Of a DNA stretch of 64,000 bases, positions 37,201-49,101 are shown piece by piece. The DNA comes from Argentina anserina (lineage: Eukaryota > Streptophyta > Magnoliopsida > Rosales > Rosaceae). The DNA lies in NCBI RefSeq assembly GCF_933775445.1, contig NC_065877.1, forward strand, positions 19,468,001 to 19,532,000. Reading direction: 5' to 3'. A program made the translations under genes and the position numbers. Position 1 is the first letter of the stretch; each line of letters begins with the position of its first letter. The notes under the pieces are model-generated. The model was not told the DNA's origin. It worked only from the letters and a program-made list of their open reading frames with translations, and searched no databases.

Positions 37201-39214
37201 AACCATCACTTGTAAATCCGGCCCATTGGGCAATGGTGAGTGCCAACTCGTCATGTGCCAAGGTATCTAGATAGTTATCTGCAAGGGAATCAAGAATGTC
37301 AACTGAAAAACAATCACTTAACTCCGAAAGAGGATACCTCATAGCTTCAAAGATGTTGAAGCTAATCACTTCACCATCGAACTCAAAGGTGAGTGATCCA
37401 CTAAACACATCTATTTTTGTTCGTGCAGTCCTCATGAAGGGGCGGCCCAACAAGATGGGGACCTCCTTGTCATCTGCCTCACTTGGTTCTATGTCTATGA
37501 CATAGAAGTCGGCAGGAAAGATCAAGCTCGAAACCTGCACAAGAACATCTTCAACATAGCCCAAAGGGACTTTATTGGAACAATCAGCCAATCGAATCAC
37601 AACATTGTCACGTTTCAAATCACCTAGACCTAGGTCCTCATAGATATAATACGGCATTACATTAATAGATGTACCTAAGTCTAGCATTATCTTCTCAAAT
37701 GTCATGTTTCCGATTGTACAAGGGATAGAAAAACTCCCTGGATCCTTAAGCTCAGTTTGGCTCGGCAATTTTCCTCCTTCATGGATCTTGCCCATGTAGT
37801 CGATCACTTGTCCCATCTGCTTCTTAAGCTCGGTTATGTCCTTAGAATGAGCTTGTTGACTTGTAACTAAAGCTTGAGTAGCAGAGTTTAGATTTTGCTG
37901 CCCTTGAGCAAGAGACTTCAAAAGTTCATCATAATTAGGTGAAGATGCATTATTCGAACCATGAACATTAGAGTTAAAGGGAGCAGAACCTTGAGGTACC
38001 TGAGGCCTCACAAACAAACCAGAAGGACGAGGTCCTTGACCTTGAGCATTGGATGGTTGAGCATTGTTGCTCCAACGAAAATTTGGATGATCTCTAAGTC
38101 CAGGGTTGTATGTGTTCGAGTATGGATCGTACCTAGGCCTTTGTTGCCCCATAAAGTTCAACTCTTCTTCAGTCATTGCACCATTTGGACAATTGTCAGT
38201 CGTGTGATCTTTGAAAGAACAAATACCACTTGCTTGATTTTTGATGCTCGAACCATTGAATGCCTTGACTAGAACGTCAAGCTTCCTTTCTAAAGTAGCC
38301 ATCTGATTTCGTGCACCAACATCATACACCCCACGGCTTTTGCTTCCTCTCTTCTCATTGGAACTAAATTGGCGATTGTTGTCAGCCAAGTCATCAATCA
38401 AGGTGTAAGCTTCTTGACCGGTCTTGTTCATGAATGTGCAACCACATGCCGAGTCCACCATGCTCTTATTGGTGGTGTCGAGTCCTTCATAGAAAAATTG
38501 CACCAAGTCATCCAACGAAATACCATGGTGAGGGCACTTCCTTTGTAGTTCCTGAAATTCCTCCCAAGCCTCATAGAGTGAATCACCATCTTTTTGAGTG
38601 AAGTTCTGAATCTCCCTCCTAAGTCTTTTCGTGAGTTGAGCAGGGAAGAATTGCATCAAGAACCTCCTAGTCATTTCGTCCCATGTAGTGATGATTCCTG
38701 CAGGCAAAGAATACAACCAACGTTTAGCATCATCCTTAAGGGTAAATGGAAACAAAAGCAACCTCAAGCCTTCTTGAGAAAGATGATGAATCGATTGGAG
38801 CTTGCAAATATCCAAGAACTCCCTAAGGTGAACATTAGGGTCTTCCATTGAAGAACCAGAGTACTTAGGCAGCTGCCCAAGCAATTGAACAGGAATGGAG
38901 AAGTTAGCTTCATCAGGTGGAGTGAAAGCAATGCATGAAGGTGATTCAGGGGTGGTGGGAATGAATGCATTCTTAAGTGCCATTGGAGCACCAACATGAA
39001 TTATGTCACGGTCCGCAATTGTGTCTAAGTCTGAATTGAAGATGAAGGGGAAGGAAAGATCCTCCTCTTCTTCTGATCTAGGTGAAGAGTTTAAGATTGA
39101 ATTGCTTGGTGATGTTTCGAAATTTAAAGGTCCACTTATGAAAGAGTTGTTTAAATCTCTAAGTGCTTGAATTCGATCCTTGAGCTCTTGTGTTCTCTTA
39201 GAAAATTCGGACAT
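34239..39214 (-). pseudogene. gag-pol of the inner element, unit A (one frameshift, one stop)
   Basis: The first frame, 39214-35801 (1137 codons), holds gag (residues about 80-290), a degenerate zinc knuckle near residue 335, the aspartic protease (LDLGTSINVMP, about residue 510) and reverse transcriptase (FLDGYSGYNQI and FMDDFSVYG). An apparent one-base loss near 35798-35803 breaks the frame at the start of RNase H. The second frame, 35726-35085, carries RNase H ([10 protein letters not shown]) and the integrase zinc motif (HH...CDRC). A TAA at 35085-35087 then precedes the third frame, 35084-34239, with the integrase core ([21 protein letters not shown]). No full polyprotein can be made without recoding. 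Confidence 0.9.
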
Positions 39215-39973
39215 GCATAGTACCTGTTGTATGAAAGTTAAAGAGTTAGCATTGAAGAATACACAATGAACACATATAATTCGTGCCTTCCCTTAGTCAC
39301 ACACACGCACTTATGGGGAAGGGCACGGCAACTATGTCAAGTTTACAAAGAGTTAGTTTTTTTTTTTACGTTTACAAAAGTTCATACAATTCACAAGTTC
39401 TTTTTGCCATTTCAATGTTTGAACGATCGATTCATTCTAAGTTGTAAACCAAGGTGGACGTGCGGCCTAAGTATGGATGCCTAGACACAAGATCAAGTCT
39501 TGGTTTCAGAAGGCCTTGTAGCTCAATTAGAGATAGTGAACATGGTAGGACTCATTTGTTGAACTACGGAGAGCGAACTCCCTATCGACTCCATCACCGA
39601 GATGTATGTCAGTCAGTAGTTCTCTGAGATCCAATTTTGGTCCCATGCACCAGAGTAATAAGAGAGCGTGCCCCTTACTCAACTGGACTTAACCTTGTGT
39701 GTTAGACAAATCTCCAAGTGTTAATAAAAGCCGCCCTCGACCTCATGCAAACTCGAGAGCTAGCATGAAGGGTTAAGGCTAATATTAAGTTATTAACAAA
39801 AGGGACTTTACCTATTCCGTTCGATTTACAACCTACAACAATCATTCACTCAAGCACCAAAACAACAACCTAGGATACATTACTATATGTACAACGAAAC
39901 AAGATAAGAATATACAAATGTACAATATACACAATGAATTCGCATTAAAAGTTAGGGATCCATCTCTTATGGA
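39215..39973 (-). other. Leader of the inner element, unit A
   Basis: Untranslated leader between the primer site and gag. A T-run lies near 39357-39366. No other feature is seen. Confidence 0.55.
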
Positions 39974-39991
39974 TCCCCGGCAACGGCACCA
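39974..39991 (-). other. Primer binding site of inner unit A (tRNA-Asp type)
   Basis: The minus strand reads TGGTGCCGTTGCCGGGGA, two bases from the LTR end, one base different from the Athila/Tat consensus site for tRNA-Asp. The identical site of unit B lies at 49082-49099. Confidence 0.8.
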
Positions 39992-39993
39992 TT

Positions 39994-41532
39994 TGATGAT
40001 TGCTCGATTACTCGACATCAATATTTAACCCTGAACACATCATTAGTAGTATAAAGCAAGAGGGTATCGTTCACAAACCGGGGATCCAGCCAGGGCTTAG
40101 AATCACAAACAATTAACACTGAATTCATAAAGATATAAAAGAGTTTGATATAGGTTCGGTATCAAAGATGAAAACAGAAAATAAAACCTAAGCTAATATA
40201 TACATGTGATCAACCAACCAACACATAAACAATCACCAAAACAAATCGTATAAAGCTAACGAAAATCAAGTTCTAGTCCTCCTATAAAAGTCATGCCGAG
40301 ACACTATCATGAATAACTAAGGTTGGATCATGCAATTAGGGTCCTAAGCAGTAACCTAAACACATAGACACTTAACACATTCGATTCATTCCAAGCGGTC
40401 TTAATCGAAATCTAACATGCTTATCCTACTATGCAAGCATGTCACCTACTTAACCCCCAATCATGCAATTTCGAAAATCACATAGAAAAGATAAACATGT
40501 TCATAGCATAAGTCATAAATCCAACAACCTAAATATCATGCTACAAGCGTATACATAACACTTAAATACTTTCGAAATCATTCAAAGACATGTCACGGCA
40601 GAAACCAAGATTCATAAAACCAAAACATGAAATCGCAACTTTATATAAATTGAATCAAGTAACTATCTCATAGACAAAATTGAAACAAGATTACACTACA
40701 CAAATCACATGCTCATCCAAGAACAAGAAAAACCTAAAAACCGAATTGAAACAAAGAGAGAATCATGGTTACACTTTATCAATCAAGCAATCCACAAGTG
40801 TAGCCGAGACTTCTATGGATGCAACCTTCTTCACAAGCGTGCTTGAAGGCTATTGATTGGTGAGGAATGATGGAATCGGTTTTAGGATTTCTTGGAAGGG
40901 TGAGGGATGGATTCAGCAGAGCTATGGCTTGTGTTTGTGTGCAAGGTTGATGATGCTCTGAATGGAGAGGCCGAGCCTCTATATATAGGAGTTTAGGAAG
41001 CCTCTTGCCGTCCTATAAGGAAGTAGAATCCACTTGGGAAGCTGAAATCCTCTTTGTTATGGATTTGATTTATGTACTCCACATCCAACTTGATGTAGGA
41101 AACCAAGTCCAATAGGGAGATCACAAATAGGGCTGCACGGCATCATCTCTTGGTCCAAATAGGAGTAGCTAGGCCGGCCTCCTCTTCTCCTTCTTCAACT
41201 CGAATATGATTTCCTTGTTCAACTAGGAATGCATCTCGACATCTCTTCTTCCTTTCCAAATATGATTTGTCTTTCCTGAAAAGAAATCGTCGATTAAGGA
41301 ATAGGAAAGAATGAAAATAGGAAAGTAGAATCATAGTCGAGTAAGGACTCCTAGCTCAATAAGGATTTCTAACACTTAGCACAATTTCATCATCAAATCA
41401 TCTAAATTCGAAATAGCTCTCCTTAGAATATAGAAATGACAAATATGAACCTAAAACAACTAAATAAGAAGTAACAAAGCATAAGAATAGGGTATATAAA
41501 CATTAAGAACGTCACACTTTGTGCTCCTATCA
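39994..41532 (-). repeat. Inner LTR 2 (shared middle LTR)
   Basis: 1539 bp. It serves as 5' LTR of unit A and 3' LTR of unit B. It carries the LTR 1 base at each place where LTR 1 and LTR 3 were seen to differ, including C at 40011, only 18 bases from its left end. TATA-like CTATATATAG lies at 40979-40988. Confidence 0.9.
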
Positions 41533-43346
41533 ACAACCCCACACTTAGACTTTGCTAGTCCCTTAGCAAACACTAAAAAGGGAAATCAAAACAGAAAACG
41601 AAAACAATACAACTAAAACTAACGACACAACACTAATGCCTTCAACATTTTGTCTCAGAGATCTTCAAACTCATAGCATCAAGAATAACACTCAATCAAA
41701 ATAGATAGGATGAATTCAATGGTTAATAAACATGAGATTTCGTTTAACAAGTAAGACATGGCAGAAACAAATGTGAAATTAAGCTCGACATGTTCAAAAC
41801 AAGTTCAAATTCAACTCACATAGGATATGTACTCCAAATCTTTTCTCTCAAAAACATGGCATATGCTTAAAAGCTTTTCACACACAAGAGTTATAAACAT
41901 AGTGAAATCGAAAACCTCATGAAAGATACCAATCATATGCACAAATGAACCCAAACCATAAGCTTACTCATGAAACAAACTCCACAAATCAAGAGCTACT
42001 CATTTTAAGAATCATGCGGATCTTTAGAAAAGGGATAGTTAGGCTCGGCATGGATATATTTTCAAGGTAAAGGAATCACAAAGGTCATCCTCAAGACTTA
42101 GCAGAGCAAAGCATCCACCTTATGTCGCCATACTCCATAAAACAAGGGTCAAATATCATCATGTTGGACCCATTCTTCACTTTAAACATTGTGAAAACGA
42201 ACAAAGGCTAAAATATAACATTATTGAGCCTTCAACAAATACATCACAACTCCAAATTCACCAAAAATAAGATGTATGCCGAGATCATCATTCTTCATTC
42301 AACTTTTTCTTTTTTTAACCGTGCATCATGAATCTCTTCTTTTCTTTTCTCACGGCATCAATACATTTTTCTTTCTTTTCATTCTCTTTTCCCGGCATAA
42401 CATACATACAATAGCATAACCCCACACTTGAATCAAATCATCACTCCATATTAACACCAAGAATCGGCTCTGCCAAGCCTTAAAGACAAGGTAGAGATAT
42501 AACTATACTAAGCAAGGATATAACATGTTGGTAATGAAAGAAAATGCTTAACGTAGGCTCAAAGGGGTTAACATTAAGGTGTCCCAAGCAGGGCTCAAAT
42601 AGGGATATACGGCTTTTTGGCTTAAAGTGGTGGAAATCCTAAAAAGATCCAACAATCATTTTCAAAATCAGAGTATATTATGATACAAAGCTTCGAAAGT
42701 TTCACAAAGTAAGTTCTAGCATTCTCTAGTTCATTGCAATTCTATGGCATATGAATTGATCAAAATGAATGTAATGAGGTTATAAAGCCAAGAAACAATA
42801 GAATAAAACTCTTCAAAGAAAGGCACATATATATGGCTCGAATCTCACTTAGGTTACATGAATTCAAACAAGTAAGGAACATGCTCATTCTGTACCTAAG
42901 TTTCAAAATCCTCATCTACTACATATTCGTACAAAATCTACACATCGATTAACCATCAAAATAACAATGAAGTTCATTCCAATATCATGATCATCTATCA
43001 ACCATAAATTCAAAGATCAACTCATCCTAGACGGTCAAAGGCATACCTAGGACTCGAAACAAAAATAACTTAACAAAACAACTTAAAATTCGAAAAACAG
43101 AACCAAAAATGACACTAAAACTCGAAAATCAAAACAACAAAATTGAAACACATAAGCATCAAACATTAGAATTCAACGAATGATGTATACCCCACCCCAC
43201 ACTTAAAACTTACATTGCCCTCAATGTACAATATGATAAGCAACGAAAATTAAAAAGATATAAGGGATAAGAAAATGCAAACACTCGTTGATGGCTCCTT
43301 CATTGGCTTAAGTTTAGAGTCTATAGCCTAGACTATCTCCAAAGCA
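41533..43346 (-). other. 3' spacer of the inner element, unit B
   Basis: This is the counterpart of 32425-34238, shifted by 9108. One base difference was seen: T at 41830 against C at 32722. It holds the polypurine tract next to LTR 2 and the two further AAGTGTGGGG cores. Confidence 0.7.
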
Positions 43347-46300
43347 TCACTTGCTTGCCGTAGGATCAAGGAGAGACGTCTCCTCCACGTTATGTTCCAC
43401 GAAATTGTCATAGTACGGCTTCAAGCGATGTCCATTGACCGTGAATTCCTTTCCTTGCACCATACTTTTGATCTGAATAGCACCAGAAGGAAAAACATTA
43501 GTAACAACAAACGGTCCAAGCCACCTAGAACGGAGCTTGCCCGGAAACAATCTAAGTCGAGAATTAAACAAAAGAACTTTCTGCCCAACGACAAAGTGTT
43601 TCTTCCTAATCAAGCGGTCATGGAATGTCTTAGTCTTCTCCTTGTAAACCATTGCCGAATCATAGGCCTCATTTCGAATCTCTTCAAGCTCATGCAATTG
43701 CAACTTCCTGTGTAATCCGGCCTCATCAATGTCCATGTTAAAATTCTTCACAGCCCAACATGCACAATGTTCAAGCTCCACAGGAAGATGGCACGCCTTG
43801 CGTGATGGTCCAACAGACTTCTCCAAAATTCGCTTGATCTCATGATTAGATAGCTCCACTTGTCCACTTGTTTGAGGGTGATAAGGCGTAGCAACCTTCT
43901 GCTTCATTCCATACTTCTTCAACAACGCCTCAATGGTCCGGTTGCAAAAGTGAGATCCTCCATCACTAATGATAACTCTCGGCATACCAAACCTAGAGAA
44001 AATGTTAGAATGAAGGAAATCTGCAACAACTCGAGAATCATTAGTCCGGGTGGCTTTTGCTTCCACCCATTTCGAAACATAATCCACACAAACGAGTATG
44101 TACAAGAAACCATTAGAGCTAGGAAAAGGTCCCATGAAATCAATACCCCAACAATCAAATATTTCAACATATATAATCGGTGTCATAGGCATTTAATCTC
44201 TAGATCCTAAGTTTCCCATGCGTTGGCACCTATCACAAGTCATGCAAAAATGATATGCATCTTTAAAAATCGTAGGCCAAAAGAAACCACATTCTAACAC
44301 CTTGAGAGCAGTCCTACGTGAACCAAAATGTCCTCCACAAGATTCATAATGGCAAAAAGTAAGTATAGAATGATGTTCATGTTGAGGGACACACCTCCTC
44401 ATGATTTGATCAACACAATGTTTCCACAAGTATGGTTCATCCCAAACATAATACTTAGCTAATGCCTTGAGTCTATTCTTTTGAGCATGCGATAAAGTAT
44501 CCGGAAATTGCTTAGAAACAAGATAATTCACAATATCTGCATACCATGGCTCACTTACCTCAACTCGAAAGAGTTGCGCATCCGGAAAACTCTCTTGGAT
44601 AGCCAAGGGCTCGGCATCTCTCACCAAACGACTCAAATGATCCGCCACAACATTGTCACTTCCCTTCTTGTCCTTGATCTCGAGATCAAACTCTTGGAGT
44701 AGAAGAATCCATCGAATCAATCTTGGTTTGGCATCCTTCTTCGTCATTAAATACTTCAAAGCTGCATGGTCAGTGTAAACAATAACTTTAGATTGAAGTA
44801 AGTAAGAACGAAACTTATCTAGAGCAAAGATCACGGCAAGAAGTTCTTTTTCAGTTGTGGTGTAGTTTTGTTGAGCATCATTGAGTGTTCGTGAGGCATA
44901 GTAGATGGCTAGGGCTGCTTGTCCTTCCTCTGCCCTAGCACGGCTCCAACTGCATAGTCGGAGGCATCACACATCAACTCAAATGGCAAGGACCAATCCG
45001 GCGGTGCCATGATCGGTGCTGAAGTTAGGAGCTTCTTCAAAGTCTCGAATGCAAGCTTGCAATCATCATCGAAGTGAAATGGGACGTCCTTTTGAAGCAA
45101 TGAACTCATTGGTCTCGCAATCTTGGAAAAGTCCTTGATAAACCTACGATAGAAACCTGCATGTCCAAGAAACGATCGAACATCCCTCACACTTGTGGGG
45201 AGGGGTAAGTGACGCACAAGATCTATTTTATTCTTATCAACCTCAATTCCTCTAGATGAATCAATATGGCCTAAGACAATGCCTTGCGTGACCATAAAAT
45301 GACATTTTTCCCAATTCAAAACCAAGTTAGTTTCTTCACAACGTTTGACCACAAGTTCAACATTTTCTAAACAAGTTTCGAAATCTTCACCATAGACAGA
45401 AAAATCATCCATGAAAACTTCAATTTTAGAACCAATATACTCAGAGAAAATGTGATACATGCAACATTGAAACGTACCTGGGGCGTTGCATAAACCAAAA
45501 GGCATGCGACGATAAGCAAACGTACCAAAAGGGCATGTGAACGTAGTCTTCTCTTGATCTTCTTCCGCAACACTTATTTGGTTGTATCCACTATATCCAT
45601 CAAGGAAACAATAGAAAGAGTGACCAGCTAACCTCTCAAGCATTTGATCAATGAATGGCAATGTCATATGGTCCTTCCTTGTTGTCGCATTGAGCTTCCT
45701 ATAGTCAATACATACTCTATGACCGGTCACTGTCCTTTGAGGCACCAACTCATTATCTTTGTTCTTCACCACCGTGATGCCTGACTTCTTTGGCACAACT
45801 TGAATGTGAGAGATCCACCTACTATCCGAGATGGGGTAGATCACGCCACAATCGTGCAACTTAGTGATTTCATCCTTTACAACTTGCATCATTGGTGGGT
45901 GAAGGCGTCTCTGACCTTCCTTAGTTGGTTTGGCACCATCTTCTAGCAATATTCGATGCACACACATGGTAGGGCTGATTCCTTTGATGTCGGCTAGGGT
46001 CCATCCTATTGACGTCTTGTGTCTCTTCAACACTTCAATCAATCTCTCCTCTTGTTCCTCATTAAGTGCAGATGACATGATCACGGGCAATGTATCCTCT
46101 TCTCCTAAAAACGCATACTTCAAGTGGTCCGGAAGAACCTTAAGATCAAGCTTTGGAGCTTGCACCACAGAAGAAAGATTCTTGTTAGTAGTTAAGAGAA
46201 TTGGACTAGGAGAGACAAAGCTGACCTCACGTGCAACCTCAAGAGAGGTCACGTTCTCATGAATGAAGGATGGCACGGCATTGTTAGCTTCTAACTCCAA

Positions 46301-48322
46301 AATGTTAGAACCATCACTTGTAAATCCGGCCCATTGGGCAATGGTGAGTGCCAACTCGTCATGTGCCAAGGTATCTAGATAGTTATCTGCAAGGGAATCA
46401 AGAATGTCAACTGAAAAACAATCACTTAACTCCGAAAGAGGATACCTCATAGCTTCAAAGATGTTGAAGCTAATCACTTCACCATCGAACTCAAAGGTGA
46501 GTGATCCACTAAACACATCTATTTTTGTTCGTGCAGTCCTCATGAAGGGGCGGCCCAACAAGATGGGGACCTCCTTGTCATCTGCCTCACTTGGTTCTAT
46601 GTCTATGACATAGAAGTCGGCAGGAAAGATCAAGCTCGAAACCTGCACAAGAACATCTTCAACATAGCCCAAAGGGACTTTATTGGAACAATCAGCCAAT
46701 CGAATCACAACATTGTCACGTTTCAAATCACCTAGACCTAGGTCCTCATAGATATAATACGGCATTACATTAATAGATGTACCTAAGTCTAGCATTATCT
46801 TCTCAAATGTCATGTTTCCGATTGTACAAGGGATAGAAAAACTCCCTGGATCCTTAAGCTCAGTTTGGCTCGGCAATTTTCCTCCTTCATGGATCTTGCC
46901 CATGTAGTCGATCACTTGTCCCATCTGCTTCTTAAGCTCGGTTATGTCCTTAGAATGAGCTTGTTGACTTGTAACTAAAGCTTGAGTAGCAGAGTTTAGA
47001 TTTTGCTGCCCTTGAGCAAGAGACTTCAAAAGTTCATCATAATTAGGTGAAGATGCATTATTCGAACCATGAACATTAGAGTTAAAGGGAGCAGAACCTT
47101 GAGGTACCTGAGGCCTCACAAACAAACCAGAAGGACGAGGTCCTTGACCTTGAGCATTGGATGGTTGAGCATTGTTGCTCCAACGAAAATTTGGATGATC
47201 TCTAAGTCCAGGGTTGTATGTGTTCGAGTATGGATCGTACCTAGGCCTTTGTTGCCCCATAAAGTTCAACTCTTCTTCAGTCATTGCACCATTTGGACAA
47301 TTGTCAGTCGTGTGATCTTTGAAAGAACAAATACCACTTGCTTGATTTTTGATGCTCGAACCATTGAATGCCTTGACTAGAACGTCAAGCTTCCTTTCTA
47401 AAGTAGCCATCTGATTTCGTGCACCAACATCATACACCCCACGGCTTTTGCTTCCTCTCTTCTCATTGGAACTAAATTGGCGATTGTTGTCAGCCAAGTC
47501 ATCAATCAAGGTGTAAGCTTCTTGACCGGTCTTGTTCATGAATGTGCAACCACATGCCGAGTCCACCATGCTCTTATTGGTGGTGTCGAGTCCTTCATAG
47601 AAAAATTGCACCAAGTCATCCAACGAAATACCATGGTGAGGGCACTTCCTTTGTAGTTCCTGAAATTCCTCCCAAGCCTCATAGAGTGAATCACCATCTT
47701 TTTGAGTGAAGTTCTGAATCTCCCTCCTAAGTCTTTTCGTGAGTTGAGCAGGGAAGAATTGCATCAAGAACCTCCTAGTCATTTCGTCCCATGTAGTGAT
47801 GATTCCTGCAGGCAAAGAATACAACCAACGTTTAGCATCATCCTTAAGGGTAAATGGAAACAAAAGCAACCTCAAGCCTTCTTGAGAAAGATGATGAATC
47901 GATTGGAGCTTGCAAATATCCAAGAACTCCCTAAGGTGAACATTAGGGTCTTCCATTGAAGAACCAGAGTACTTAGGCAGCTGCCCAAGCAATTGAACAG
48001 GAATGGAGAAGTTAGCTTCATCAGGTGGAGTGAAAGCAATGCATGAAGGTGATTCAGGGGTGGTGGGAATGAATGCATTCTTAAGTGCCATTGGAGCACC
48101 AACATGAATTATGTCACGGTCCGCAATTGTGTCTAAGTCTGAATTGAAGATGAAGGGGAAGGAAAGATCCTCCTCTTCTTCTGATCTAGGTGAAGAGTTT
48201 AAGATTGAATTGCTTGGTGATGTTTCGAAATTTAAAGGTCCACTTATGAAAGAGTTGTTTAAATCTCTAAGTGCTTGAATTCGATCCTTGAGCTCTTGTG
48301 TTCTCTTAGAAAATTCGGACAT
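43347..48322 (-). pseudogene. gag-pol of the inner element, unit B (same lesions as unit A)
   Basis: The frames are 48322-44909 (gag, protease, RT), 44834-44193 (RNase H and integrase zinc motif) and 44192-43347 (integrase core). The frameshift at the start of RNase H and the TAA at 44193-44195 are the same as in unit A. The only protein difference noticed is in integrase: EAKATRTND here against EAKVTRTND in unit A (G at 44053, A at 34945). Confidence 0.9.
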
Positions 48323-49081
48323 GCATAGTACCTGTTGTATGAAAGTTAAAGAGTTAGCATTGAAGAATACACAATGAACACATATAATTCGTGCCTTCCC
48401 TTAGTCACACACACGCACTTATGGGGAAGGGCACGGCAACTATGTCAAGTTTACAAAGAGTTAGTTTTTTTTTTTACGTTTACAAAAGTTCATACAATTC
48501 ACAAGTTCTTTTTGCCATTTCAATGTTTGAACGATCGATTCATTCTAAGTTGTAAACCAAGGTGGACGTGCGGCCTAAGTATGGATGCCTAGACACAAGA
48601 TCAAGTCTTGGTTTCAGAAGGCCTTGTAGCTCAATTAGAGATAGTGAACATGGTAGGACTCATTTGTTGAACTACGGAGAGCGAACTCCCTATCGACTCC
48701 ATCACCGAGATGTATGTCAGTCAGTAGTTCTCTGAGATCCAATTTTGGTCCCATGCACCAGAGTAATAAGAGAGCGTGCCCCTTACTCAACTGGACTTAA
48801 CCTTGTGTGTTAGACAAATCTCCAAGTGTTAATAAAAGCCGCCCTCGACCTCATGCAAACTCGAGAGCTAGCATGAAGGGTTAAGGCTAATATTAAGTTA
48901 TTAACAAAAGGGACTTTACCTATTCCGTTCGATTTACAACCTACAACAATCATTCACTCAAGCACCAAAACAACAACCTAGGATACATTACTATATGTAC
49001 AACGAAACAAGATAAGAATATACAAATGTACAATATACACAATGAATTCGCATTAAAAGTTAGGGATCCATCTCTTATGGA
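48323..49081 (-). other. Leader of the inner element, unit B
   Basis: Counterpart of 39215-39973. I noticed no difference from it. Confidence 0.55.
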
Positions 49082-49099
49082 TCCCCGGCAACGGCACCA
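49082..49099 (-). other. Primer binding site of inner unit B (tRNA-Asp type)
   Basis: The minus strand reads TGGTGCCGTTGCCGGGGA next to LTR 3, identical to unit A. Confidence 0.8.
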
Positions 49100-49101
49100 T
49101 T

